From: G020354785 sp964521285
Lineage (GTDB): Bacteria; Bacteroidota; Bacteroidia; Bacteroidales; UBA10428
DNA length: 64,000 nt
Assembly: GCA_964521285.1 (NCBI GenBank)
Contig: CAZFQS010000009.1
Coordinates: 81,128 to 145,127, forward strand
Direction of reading: 5' to 3'
The notes beneath the pieces were generated by a model. The model was not told where the DNA came from, made no database searches, and saw nothing but the letters and a program-made list of their open reading frames with translations. This document shows positions 35,188 to 44,900 of this stretch, piece after piece; position 1 is the stretch's first letter; every line of letters starts with the position of its first letter. A program made the translations under genes and the position numbers.

Positions 35188-37452
35188 TTAAATCCTTCTT
35201 TTAGCTGCTATTGCCAGTTGTCCCAAAGCTACTCCTCCGTCATTGCATGGTATACCGGTTTGGGTATAGACCTTGAATTTCTCATTCAATAAAAGAGGTT
35301 TTATTCTTTCCAGTATATATTTATTTTGAAATGTACCCCCTGACAATGCAACTTTTTCAATTCCTGTTTCTTTTCTCATTTTTGTCACTGTTTCAAAAAT
35401 AACGTAAATTATTGTATTATGAAATTTGGCAGAGATTATTGATTTTGAAATTCCTTCTTTTATATCCATTACCAATTCTTTAAACAAATTTTTAAATGAA
35501 ATTGTTTTATTAATTTCAAAATCGTAGCATTCTTCTACATTTTGGGAAACTAAAGATTCAAGCCGCATTGGAGCTTCAGCATGAAATTTGGATGTTGTAC
35601 ATATACCGGCAATTGCTGCAACGGCATCGAACAGTCTCCCTGCTCCGGATGTTAAGGGACAATTTATTCTTTTATCTATCGCAGTCAGTATCATATCAAT
35701 TTTTTTCCTGTCAATATTTTCCAGGAATGGAAGCTTAAGGTTGTAAAAGTCATTTCCGAAATACTTACACAAATATGAAACCGCTGTTCTCCAGGGTTCT
35801 TCAACAGCTTTATCACCTCCTGGTAATTCAATATAATCGAAATGAGCATACCTTTGAAAATCTTTTAAATCAGCAATAATAAATTCACTTCCCCAGATAT
35901 TTCCATCGGCCCCGTATCCTGTGCCATCAAAGCTAACTCCTATAACAGGTTCATCAAGTTTATTTTCAGCCATGCATGAGGCAATATGTGCATGATGATG
36001 CTGCACTTTAATATGATCGATCTTTAGATTTTCCGCATAGCGTGTTGACATATAATCAGGATGCATGTCAGATACAACCAGCGAGGGATTCACTCTGAAC
36101 AGTCTGATAAATTTATCTATTGTTTCAGTATAGAATTCGTATGTTTCATAATTTTTCAGGTCGCCAATATGCTGGCTTAGTATTGCCTGATTTCCTTTCC
36201 CAATACAAAAACAGTTCACCAGTTCAGCACCTGTTGCCAGTATACCGTCGATATCCAGATTAAGATATACAGGGTGTGGAGCATACCCCCTGCTGCGCCT
36301 GAAAACACACTCGTTATTATTTATGATTTTAACAACAGAGTCATCAGTCCTGTTATAAATATCACGATTATATGTTAGTATCGCATCTGCTATATCAAAA
36401 AGCTTTTTTATTGCTTTATCATTATCAATAATTATCGGCTCTTCATAAAAATTACCGCTGGTAAGCACTATAGCTGGTAAATTGCTCCTTTCAAAAAACA
36501 GGTAATGTATAGGCATATATGGCAAAAAAGCCCCGATAGTATTGAATCCGACGCAAACACTGAAAGCAAGTTCTTTTTTGGCATTTAACAGAACTATAGG
36601 CCTGCGCCACGATAAGAGTGTATTTTTCTCATCAACAGATACTTCGGCATATTCCTGTATTTTATTGATATCGGCAAACATTACTGCAAAAGGCTTGCCT
36701 TCCCTGTGTTTTGAATTTCTCAGTCTCTTTACAGTATTCTCATTATGAGCATCACACATAAGGTGATATCCTCCTATCCCTTTAATAGCTATAATTTTAC
36801 CCTCACTGATATAATTAGTCAGGATATCAAGAATTTGTTCAAAATCATTTATGGTACTGTTATTTAAATGCAGCTGGTATTGAGGTCCGCAATCATTACA
36901 TGCAACCGGCTGCGCATGAAATCTGCGGTCTGAAATATCATTATATTCATTTTTGCATTTATCGCACATCTGAAAGATTTGCATCGTAGTTTTATCCCTG
37001 TCATAAGGAAAATCTTTGACTATGGTAAACCGGGGCCCGCAATTTGTACAATTTATAAACGGATAGTCCAAGCGGTGAGGCTGGTCTTTCAGATCCCTGA
37101 TACAGTCGTTACAAACGGCGATATCCGGACTTATTTGTGATATTTCGTCAGATAGATCCTGACTATCTAAAATTTTAAAATCATCAAGGTTTTCAATTTT
37201 ATCATTATCGATATAAATATTTTCTATCAGAGCGACAACCGGGTAATTGGTTCTTAATTCCTTGCTAAACTTCTCTGTATTCTTCCTGGTACCTTCAATC
37301 TTAATCAGAACTCCATCGGTTTTATTTAAAACATAGCCGCTACAGTTATTTTGTCTGGCAAGCCTATACACAAATGGTCTGAAGCCAACTCCCTGCACCA
37401 GCCCTTCAACCTCTATTTTTACTGCTACTATATCATTTGTTAATTTATTCAC
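35188..37452 (-). CDS. hypF: Carbamoyltransferase HypF
   Basis: About 754 residues from the GTG at 37452 (VNKLTNDIVAVKIEVEGLVQGVGFRP); a TTG at 37527 would leave only 3 bases to the divergent rex ATG. Domains: acylphosphatase-like (about 10-95, GLVQGVGFRPFVYRLA), two zinc-finger-like pairs (CNDC...CTNC, CDKC...CNDC; about 105-190), YrdC-like (about 200-390, KGIGGYHLMCDA, HREGKPFAVMF), and Kae1-like (about 400-754, HHHAHIASCM, VSFDGTGYGADG, LSGGTFQN). It makes carbamoyl adenylate from carbamoyl phosphate and loads HypE. First gene of hypFCDE. Confidence 0.95.
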   Translation of the reverse strand: MNKLTNDIVAVKIEVEGLVQGVGFRPFVYRLARQNNCSGYVLNKTDGVLIKIEGTRKNTEKFSKELRTNYPVVALIENIYIDNDKIENLDDFKILDSQDLSDEISQISPDIAVCNDCIRDLKDQPHRLDYPFINCTNCGPRFTIVKDFPYDRDKTTMQIFQMCDKCKNEYNDISDRRFHAQPVACNDCGPQYQLHLNNSTINDFEQILDILTNYISEGKIIAIKGIGGYHLMCDAHNENTVKRLRNSKHREGKPFAVMFADINKIQEYAEVSVDEKNTLLSWRRPIVLLNAKKELAFSVCVGFNTIGAFLPYMPIHYLFFERSNLPAIVLTSGNFYEEPIIIDNDKAIKKLFDIADAILTYNRDIYNRTDDSVVKIINNNECVFRRSRGYAPHPVYLNLDIDGILATGAELVNCFCIGKGNQAILSQHIGDLKNYETYEFYTETIDKFIRLFRVNPSLVVSDMHPDYMSTRYAENLKIDHIKVQHHHAHIASCMAENKLDEPVIGVSFDGTGYGADGNIWGSEFIIADLKDFQRYAHFDYIELPGGDKAVEEPWRTAVSYLCKYFGNDFYNLKLPFLENIDRKKIDMILTAIDKRINCPLTSGAGRLFDAVAAIAGICTTSKFHAEAPMRLESLVSQNVEECYDFEINKTISFKNLFKELVMDIKEGISKSIISAKFHNTIIYVIFETVTKMRKETGIEKVALSGGTFQNKYILERIKPLLLNEKFKVYTQTGIPCNDGGVALGQLAIAAKRRI

Positions 37453-37454
37453 AA
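37437..37454. promoter_or_regulatory. Probable Rex operator
   Basis: On the minus strand TTGTGAATAAATTAACAA, which differs at one base from the Rex consensus TTGTGAA-W4-TTCACAA. It overlaps the proposed hypF GTG and lies 77 bases before the rex ATG, so it could repress hypF and autoregulate rex by NADH/NAD+ ratio. AT-richness raises the chance of coincidence, but the divergent rex gene makes it credible. Confidence 0.5.
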
Positions 37455-37530
37455 CTTTCTCTTGAATATTGGATAAATATCTTATATATTTAATGCCGGC
37501 TAAATTAATGAATAAAATATATTTCAACTA

Positions 37531-38154
37531 ATGAAGTTGCCTGCAACTACTGTAGCACGACTAAGCAAATACCGCAGAATGCTTGGTAGTTTTAACTATG
37601 AAAATACATATATTTTTTCCCATAATCTTGCAAAATTGTTAAATCTGACACCTGAGCAGGTAAGAAGAGATTTGATGCTTATAGGATTAACAGGTAATCA
37701 CAGAAAAGGATATAATATTAAAGAACTGATAGAATTAATTGGTAAAACAATCGATAGTGAAATGGGGCATAATGTTGCAATTGTGGGCATGGGTAATCTT
37801 GGCGTTGCAATAACTGCTTTTATAAGAAGGGCAAAAACCAACCTTAATATAGTCGCAGCATTTGATATAGATTCAGAAAAGATAGGAAGAAAAGTAGAAG
37901 ATGTAACCTGCTATCATGTAAATGATATTACTGATATAGTTAAGAACCTGAATATAAGTATTGCGGTTTTAACAGTACCTCCCGGGGAAGCAATAGATGT
38001 TGCCACATTGCTGATAAACTCGGGAATAAAAGGAATTCTGAATTTTACATCAGTTCATATTGATGTTCCTTCTCATGTTTACCTGAAGGATTCAAATATT
38101 ATAACTTCATTAGAGGAAATAGGCTTTTTTATAAAAGAGTGGGATAAGAAATGA
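37531..38154 (+). CDS. rex: Redox-sensing transcriptional repressor Rex
   Basis: A 207-residue Rex. N-terminal winged helix with the family start LPATTVARLSKYRRML and ISHNLAKLL-type helix (IFSHNLAKLLNLTPEQVRRDL), LTGNHRKGYNIKEL, then an NAD(H) Rossmann fold GMGNLGVAITAF (about 88-99) with acidic AFDID, and the closing helix EIGFFIKEW. Rex binds DNA when NADH/NAD+ is low and releases it when NADH rises, inducing fermentation and hydrogen metabolism genes. It is divergent from the hyp operon, with a probable operator between. Confidence 0.93.
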   Translation: MKLPATTVARLSKYRRMLGSFNYENTYIFSHNLAKLLNLTPEQVRRDLMLIGLTGNHRKGYNIKELIELIGKTIDSEMGHNVAIVGMGNLGVAITAFIRRAKTNLNIVAAFDIDSEKIGRKVEDVTCYHVNDITDIVKNLNISIAVLTVPPGEAIDVATLLINSGIKGILNFTSVHIDVPSHVYLKDSNIITSLEEIGFFIKEWDKK

Positions 38155-38161
38155 TTAGCAT

Positions 38162-38428
38162 TTAATTATCATAATCATTAATAAATAGCCTTAATAGAAT
38201 TTCTATTTCAATTTTATTCTTATCCTTTCTGAGTTTAATATCCACAGGCTCAGTAAATCCGTTAGAGTAATGGCAGTTGAATGCAGAAACATTTGTATTT
38301 CCGTTTATAATAATATGGCTTGAAGGAGCGATAACCACAGATACGGTTTTAGTTTCTGTGCTTCCTAAATAATTATTTACAGAGCTCAGAATTAATAACA
38401 AAAAGAATATTTTATTATTCATTAACAT
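38162..38428 (-). CDS. Small exported protein resembling a truncated YceI N-terminus
   Basis: An 88-residue protein with a signal peptide, then APSSHIIINGNTNVSAFNCHY, which follows the YceI N-terminal pattern (x-I-x-G-T-x-N-V/L-x-x-F) and resembles DVRIKGTSNLHDWEM of the full-length YceI gene two genes upstream. After about 70 residues the frame turns into an unrelated tail and stops, where YceI proteins run on for 100 or more residues. Probably a decayed or truncated paralogue; translation is possible since its ATG directly follows the porin gene's stop. It ends 7 bases from the convergent rex stop. Confidence 0.5.
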   Translation of the reverse strand: MLMNNKIFFLLLILSSVNNYLGSTETKTVSVVIAPSSHIIINGNTNVSAFNCHYSNGFTEPVDIKLRKDKNKIEIEILLRLFINDYDN

Positions 38429-38429
38429 T

Positions 38430-39659
38430 TTAAAATGAAACAGATGCTTCTAATACAAATCCCTTGAAGTTTCCTTCATGGTAAATGCTTTGTACACTAA
38501 AATCGTTATAATTCTGATTTACATACTCGGCCTTAAGCAGAATACTGGAAGTCAGGAAATAACCTGCACCGCCTTGTATTCTGCTCACTGATGCATCTTT
38601 TTCCGGACCTTCAGTCTGGGTAGCTGAATTATACCGGGCTGCAAGGTAAAATTTCCCGGATTCACCAATTCTGTAAACAATATCGGCTCCGTAATGTGTC
38701 CATGCTTCTTCAGGATTGCCTGTCTCATTGCCATTTATATCCTTATCACTTACTTGCTCGAATAGACCAAAAATCTCTAAACCTCCGATTTTAATAAACG
38801 GATTAATCTGGAATGCAAAAACCTTCTGACCGGCTATTGGATTAATCTGACCTGCATCTGTTCCGGCATTAAACAATCCTTTGTATCTTGAACCTGACCT
38901 GTTTCCACTAAACAGGTAATTAGTAGTGCCTGCTCCAAAAGCAGCAGAGTTATCGCTGTGATCAACTGTATAAACAGAACCTGATAATCGAAATCGTAAA
39001 TCTTTCAGAAAATGCTTATCATAAGCCAGTTTTCCGTATAAAGCATAACCATGTCCTTTTAATATATCACCTTTGGTTGTGCCCCCGGAGAGACCGCCCA
39101 TCAGCATAAAATCATTATAGTTAAAATATATCTCTGTGGTAACTTCCGTGGTATTTGCATCAATTACATAATTTCCCACTAATGGATTCTTCTGAACATC
39201 ACCGTTATCTGACCTGCGCAGCTGCTGGTCGCCGTAGTTAATTTCCATCTGTCCTGCCTTAATCGTCAGATATTTCATAATATTGTCAACAGTTATACTG
39301 TTGAACATTTTGAGTTTATCAATCTCTATATAACCTTCCCTCATCCACATTTCTGTATGATGCTCAGACGAGAGATAGATGTCTATAAATGAAGTTATGC
39401 CATCATATAACTGAACTGTGAATCCCAGGTTCCCTGTGGCATTATTAAATCCCGGTACTATGTCATTTAGCTGATTGTCAGGGAAAGTATCAGGTTCGTT
39501 GCTGTGATTAAGTGCCTGAAACTGAAGGGCAAAATCTCCTGATATCCTGACAGATATGCTATCTTTTCCAAATAATTTAAAACTTTTTATATCGGTTTGT
39601 GCCTGTGATAGTGCAAATACTCCTGCCAGAATTATAATATTTATTAAATACTTTTTCAT
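38430..39659 (-). CDS. Outer-membrane beta-barrel (porin-like) protein
   Basis: A 409-residue protein with a signal peptide (cut near SQAQ), alternating amphipathic strands throughout (VRISGDFALQFQAL, VQLYDGITSFIDIYL, YLTIKAGQMEINYGDQ, FYLAARYNSATQ) and a C-terminal strand ending in Phe (GFVLEASVSF), the signal for outer-membrane insertion. The pattern fits porins of the phosphate-selective/OprO-like or DcaP-like classes but the family cannot be fixed by eye. Its start lies two bases after the YceI stop and its stop touches the next gene, so the three genes form a tight operon. Confidence 0.75.
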   Translation of the reverse strand: MKKYLINIIILAGVFALSQAQTDIKSFKLFGKDSISVRISGDFALQFQALNHSNEPDTFPDNQLNDIVPGFNNATGNLGFTVQLYDGITSFIDIYLSSEHHTEMWMREGYIEIDKLKMFNSITVDNIMKYLTIKAGQMEINYGDQQLRRSDNGDVQKNPLVGNYVIDANTTEVTTEIYFNYNDFMLMGGLSGGTTKGDILKGHGYALYGKLAYDKHFLKDLRFRLSGSVYTVDHSDNSAAFGAGTTNYLFSGNRSGSRYKGLFNAGTDAGQINPIAGQKVFAFQINPFIKIGGLEIFGLFEQVSDKDINGNETGNPEEAWTHYGADIVYRIGESGKFYLAARYNSATQTEGPEKDASVSRIQGGAGYFLTSSILLKAEYVNQNYNDFSVQSIYHEGNFKGFVLEASVSF

Positions 39660-39660
39660 T

Positions 39661-40269
39661 TTAATTATTTTTAGTTAACACACTATATTTTTTAAATAAA
39701 ACATCGAATTCAATATTTACTATGTCTCCGGTTTTTAAGGTTCCGAAAATAGCAGTTGGAGGCTCAATTTTAAAGTCACTCATTTTAAGTGATTTGCTTC
39801 CGGTGAAACTCATGCTCCCGTCTTTGCTCAAATTACCGGTAACTTTAACCGGGATGTTTTTTTTAACACCGGCCACTGATAATATCCCCCGTGCCGTTAT
39901 TAGCTGTCCTTTATCACTGGTCTTAATGTCTGATATTTCTGATAAGGTAAATTGTATAAGAGGGTATAATTCGGACTTCAAAGCTTTATAGGTTTTATTA
40001 TCCATAATTGATTTACCACTGGTAATTGAATTAGCATCAACACTAAGTGTTAGGGAATTTATAGAAAGAATCTTATTGTTTTTTATATCTGCATCCATAT
40101 TCCCCTTTACTTTTTCAACCACCATTTCCCAGTCGTGTAAATTTGAAGTTCCCTTAATTCTGACATCATTCCTGTCGATTGAATATTTAGAATATATTTG
40201 TCCGGTTACTACAAAAAATGCTACAAGACTCAGGATAAAAGTTGTCTGTATTTTTTTTCTCATTAACAT
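39661..40269 (-). CDS. YceI-family periplasmic lipid-binding protein
   Basis: A 202-residue exported protein. Start ATG at 40269 (a second ATG two codons on, at 40263, is equally good). Signal peptide to about residue 28, then the YceI lipocalin-like fold: VRIKGTSNLHDWEM, ITSGKSIMDNKTYKAL with LYPLIQFTLSEI, ITARGILSVAGVKKNIPV, MSFTGSKSLKMSDFKIEPPTAIFGTLKTGDIVNIEFDV. Known YceI proteins bind isoprenoid lipids in the periplasm. It heads the operon with the porin and the truncated YceI-like gene. Confidence 0.9.
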   Translation of the reverse strand: MLMRKKIQTTFILSLVAFFVVTGQIYSKYSIDRNDVRIKGTSNLHDWEMVVEKVKGNMDADIKNNKILSINSLTLSVDANSITSGKSIMDNKTYKALKSELYPLIQFTLSEISDIKTSDKGQLITARGILSVAGVKKNIPVKVTGNLSKDGSMSFTGSKSLKMSDFKIEPPTAIFGTLKTGDIVNIEFDVLFKKYSVLTKNN

Positions 40270-40336
40270 ATATTATTTATATTAAGTCTAAATTAATATA
40301 ACAATATACAGATTGAATTGTTTATATATAACTTAA

Positions 40337-40480
40337 AATAAACAAGGAAATAAATGCCGACTGGAAATGTGTTTAAGGATACCTGTAGTTGCCGGGTTGC
40401 CTTTTATTACAAGGGAATCGAAGCCAGACGTATTAACAAGGGAATTTGTTATTGGTGTTGAATATAGAATGTTGTTTTAA
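40337..40480 (+). pseudogene. C-terminal remnant of an outer-membrane barrel protein
   Basis: A 47-codon open stretch on the plus strand ending in TAA at 40478-40480 reads ...PVVAGLPFITRE and closes EFVIGVEYRMLF with a terminal Phe, the form of a last outer-membrane beta strand. It begins just after an in-frame stop and has no signal peptide, so it is best read as the relic of a longer barrel gene. An ATG at 40367 exists but a 37-residue protein is unlikely. The family cannot be named. Confidence 0.4.
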
Positions 40481-40507
40481 GTGGCAAATTTTACTAGTGC
40501 TTTAAAT

Positions 40508-41833
40508 CTACAGGATAATAATTTTTTTCGTAGTAATATTATTTTGTACCTCTAACCGCAAGATGTAAATTCCTCCGGAGTATTTCCCCGAATTCACATT
40601 CAGTGTAATAACCTGTTCACCCCGGTTCATATATCCTCTGAACAGAGTGTTAATCTTCTGTCCGATTGTATTATATACAGCCAGTTCAACATATCCTTTA
40701 ACAGGATTATTGAATTTAATTTCTGCATATTCACTTATTACTGATGGCAGTATGCTTAGTATTATCTCATTCTCAAGTTTTTGTTCAGGAATGTTAACAA
40801 ATGCATCTTCCATATATGAAACTCCTCCTTCAGTGGCAAACCATACAGTGCGTGTGGCTGCATCAATATCAATATCATTAACGATATTATTAATTAAGCC
40901 TTCACTGGTTGTATAATTAGTAATCTGTCCTGAAGTGTTCATTTTTGAAACGCCATGGTTTGTTCCGAACCACATATTTTTTCCAGGATCTTCATTAATA
41001 GCATAAACGCTGTCTCCTGCCAGTCCGTTTTCCGATGCTATGAGCATATCTTTACCATCGTCCTTTCCTTTAAGAAGTGTGTGTCTTGTAATACCATAAC
41101 CGGTCCCAAACCAGCGGTATCCTTTCGAGTCAACAAAAACTTCAAAAACTTCAGCAGAGGGAACATTGTAGGGAAATACATATGCTGAGGCGCCTGTAAA
41201 TCCATCCACCTTGTTTTGAATTCTTGCAACACCCTCAGCGTTAATACCAGAACCTCCTTTCAAACCTATGTATATACTATCTTCTTCGGCAGCAAGAGAT
41301 AATATTTCAATGTCCGGTATATCGGGTTCAGAATTATCATCAAAATACAGCCATGTTTGTCCGGCAAATACAGCTAAACCACTATCGGTCCCAAAATATC
41401 TTACGTCTGCAAAATCTAAGGTAACAGCGTTTATCATATTTGATACAAGCGTTACATCCTCATCGCCGCTTCGGTATGAGGTGGCTGCGGTAATACCGTC
41501 AACATCATATGCTGCTACAGTGATGCCGTTTACGGTTCCAATCCATAATTCACTACCTGAATTATGACTTAACTGGTATGCAATATCATTGATTGAATTA
41601 TCTGCAACAGTATGTTCAGTAACATCTGTATAAATAACCCATGTATTATTGTTGAACATAGCCAGTCCCTGATTTGTTCCGAACCATTTATTTCCATGTT
41701 CATCCACAAACACAGCTTTTACAATATCCCCGGGTAAATCACTGTTAGCAGATGTATAGGAATTTATCGTCTGACCATTTAGATTAGTAACAATGAACAG
41801 GGCCAGGAAATAGTAGAATAGTCTTTTTACCAT
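40508..41833 (-). CDS. Two-component-regulator-type propeller protein with T9SS sorting domain
   Basis: A 441-residue secreted protein: signal peptide (ending LNGQ), repeated propeller blades with the Reg_prop signature (GNKWFGTNQGLAMFNNN, SELWIGTVNGITVAAY, VRYFGTDSGLAVFAGQ, YRWFGTGYGITRHT, NMWFGTNHGVSKMN, TVWFATEGGVSYME), and a T9SS type A sorting domain at the C-terminus (VELAVYNTIGQKINTLFRG, SGGIYILRLEVQNNITTKKIIIL). It lacks the histidine kinase and membrane parts of hybrid sensors, so it is a surface or released protein. It lies downstream of the DUF362 gene on the same strand. Confidence 0.85.
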   Translation of the reverse strand: MVKRLFYYFLALFIVTNLNGQTINSYTSANSDLPGDIVKAVFVDEHGNKWFGTNQGLAMFNNNTWVIYTDVTEHTVADNSINDIAYQLSHNSGSELWIGTVNGITVAAYDVDGITAATSYRSGDEDVTLVSNMINAVTLDFADVRYFGTDSGLAVFAGQTWLYFDDNSEPDIPDIEILSLAAEEDSIYIGLKGGSGINAEGVARIQNKVDGFTGASAYVFPYNVPSAEVFEVFVDSKGYRWFGTGYGITRHTLLKGKDDGKDMLIASENGLAGDSVYAINEDPGKNMWFGTNHGVSKMNTSGQITNYTTSEGLINNIVNDIDIDAATRTVWFATEGGVSYMEDAFVNIPEQKLENEIILSILPSVISEYAEIKFNNPVKGYVELAVYNTIGQKINTLFRGYMNRGEQVITLNVNSGKYSGGIYILRLEVQNNITTKKIIIL

Positions 41834-41855
41834 ATTAATAAATTTTAATAACTGA

Positions 41856-41884
41856 GCCTTACATGGGTAAAATCACTGTAAGGC
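41856..41884 (-). other. Hairpin between the DUF362 and propeller genes
   Basis: Eight-base arms GCCTTACA (41856-41863) and TGTAAGGC (41877-41884) around 13 bases, 19 bases after the DUF362 stop. There is no U tract, so it may be a message-stability hairpin rather than a terminator. Confidence 0.35.
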
Positions 41885-41903
41885 CCTGATGTAAATAATC
41901 AGA

Positions 41904-44900
41904 TTATTTAGTTATTATTTTTGTGATTATGCTTCCGTTAATGTTAATTCTGACAAGGTAAATACCATGTGCCAAATCTGTAAGATCAAGAGTCTTTCTG
42001 AAGATCCCTTCAGCCTTAGTAAAACTGAATTTTTTTAATGTTTTACTATCAGTACTATAAATAGTAACTAATATATTTTCAGTATTAATGCTTTCGTAAG
42101 TTAAGTTTAATTTCCCGTCAATTAAGGGATTTGGATAGACTTTTATATTATCAAATTTGTTAGTATTAATTGAACTTATATCTTCATATGTTACGTTAAA
42201 TACGGTTGAGCTGTTTCCTCCTTTCTCATCAGAGGCATATACAGTTATAGTCGCTGAACCTTCGAAATTATCTTCACCTCTTACATTCAAAGTATATTCA
42301 TCCAGCCAGGCTGTAACATCTGCATTATCAGATTCACAACTAAATACAAGAATGTCGCCGTTAGGATCGTAGAATATAGTTTTAATATCTTCACAGGCTA
42401 CAACATCAGTATTAAGGTTCTCCAGTTCAATATCATCAATAGAGCCGGTAAGCTGAGGAGCATAATTGGGGATATAAGTTCCTCTTGTGAGTAACAGTGT
42501 ACCATAACCGTCGGCATTCATCCAGTGGTCGTTAAACTCACCTCCGTTGTTTGGACCCCAGTCACTGCCAAAGAAATTATCGCGCCCGACATTATCGTCT
42601 GCGTCACAATATGCTACAGAGAAACCAATAGCTTTGCCCGAGTCCAGTTTAGCCCACGCATTTTCATGATCAGGATCAAGTTGTTCATATGTATCATCAT
42701 ATACTTTCATTGAGAATTCCCATGTTAACTTGTTTCCTGTCCTCTTTACCGCAAAATCTGGAAAATGATCTGCATAATTTGGATTTATTACATTTCCCCA
42801 GTCTGTTCCGTCAATGTCATATACCTTTTTTCCGGTAGTTGTCTGACCATCCTCGGGTATAACAATGGAGATATGATAGGAGAAAGCGTTTTCTGCATCT
42901 TCATCTCCCGAGTCAAATACATGGGCACCGCCCGATTTATCTTCATCAATAAACACTTCCAGTACGTCATATTCATAATAGTCACCTTCCGTTCCATCTG
43001 TGGTATCTATAAAACTGTCATCAATTGTCTCTGCGAGAATGTACAGGAGACTGTCCTCACCTGACCACACCACTTTAAAGGCACCTGAAAAATCGTCACT
43101 GCCAACATCTTCACCATAGGGCATCCATGTCTGGTCAATGTAAATCCAGTCCTGACCATACCAGCATAAATCATTCCCTTCACCATCAATAACAGGCGGA
43201 TCACACTCTTTTGCATGTATTTCAACAGGGACTTCCTCCTTATCACGGATCTTTACCAGTTCTATTCCCTCTCCAATACCCATATCCTTTGAGTATTGCA
43301 TGGCTATTTCATTGTTCCAGTGTTCGTGAACTCCAAGGGAAGACAGAAATGTGCCGTCACCTTCGGGGTCATAACCGGCAAAGGAAGCCGGAGTTCCGCC
43401 CTGGCTATATATCTCGGCGGGCCAGTTTGTATTGTCAGCTGCCTGATGAAGATAATCATCAATTGCATTATACTGAGGAAATGTTATTTGTTTACCCAGA
43501 ACTGGATCAGGGTGATTTTCAATGGTAAACTCCGTTCTCAGAAAATCATAGCACACAGATTCAAGTGCTACCTGGTCAAGGGATGCCAGTATTGAATTGG
43601 GCCAGTCGTTATTAAAAGGACTCATCTGCCATTTTACAGGTTTCATTGTGGCTTCGGGGCCACCCCATAATCCGTCAACAACAAACAACATTGTATTGCC
43701 GCCCACTTTCTCGTGGCCCATCCAGTCAAGCAAAACCCGGTACATGCAGTAGCTGTCCCTCATGTATCCTCCCCATTCTTCAATCCACATCAGTCCGGGA
43801 TGCATATGGGTGGCAGCACTTTCTGTATGCGAGCCGAAGTGGTTTTTTGCACAGAGTGTAATACCTGCCCTTTCGTGTGCTTTAAGGCACGCAAGGTTTA
43901 TCAGATAATCAGCATTGGACATAGCATCATAAATTTTATTTGTGGTAGCGTCCACGACATGACCTTTGTCTGAGAATACCATTGAAGCAGTTGTTTCGGG
44001 GTAAATTCTTGTTCTTCCGTAATTCGATGTTGACTTATCCACATAATTTACATTCGGATAAGCAGCATGCAGTATATCATAAATATCTGTCCATATATGG
44101 GCAATAGGATCTCCTATATAAATATTTTCCTGTGGTACGCCTGCATCTTCAATTAAATGCTTCAAAATGCAGAGAGGCATTTGAGCTGTTGTTTCAGCAA
44201 TACCGTAATTAGGGTTTTCACGTCTTGTATAATCCGCATTAGCATTCCAGCCTGCAGTTCCCTGGTTTATCTTGATAAATATTGTTTCATTGCTTGAATA
44301 GCCTACCTCTCCATTACCTTTTTTATTATTGAAGTGTTTAAACATGGCATCCCATGCTTCAGGAATATTGGATTTTCCAGTAAGCTGTAATACCACCTCC
44401 TTTACCATTCTGTTAATTACATCCTGGTCATTATTCTTATTCATAAAATAACCGTCATTATCATCTGTTGTACCCGGGTTACCAGCGCTGTTAGTACAGT
44501 TTTCATTCGTTGCATCCTTGTCCCATGCCCATACAACACGTCCCGGCAGTATACCCTGAGCTACACCCATCGGACTGTTAGGTCCTTCAGGCAATTCAGC
44601 TGCCATGTAAACCTTTGCAGTGGTATCCCTGGTATTTATTGTCAAAGAAACAGCCCCGGCAATAATTGCCAGGATCAATAAGACAAATGCGGAAATATAT
44701 TTGGCTTTTTTTAATAATTCCCTTGACTTCCTGAATGCCACAAAAGCACCTGAAATGCTCAACAGGTAAATGACGAAACCGGACATAAAAGGGGCTGCAG
44801 CTCGCATACAGGGGTATGTTGCCCTTGATGGTTTTGGAATTACTCTTATTAAGAACCATATTGTTGAGGCAATCCCCATAAAAAGGAATGTGATCTTTGC

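Noticed and set aside
35188..37527. hypF starting at the TTG at 37527
   Set aside because: It would leave 3 bases to the divergent rex ATG and add residues without family similarity; the GTG at 37452 fits better.
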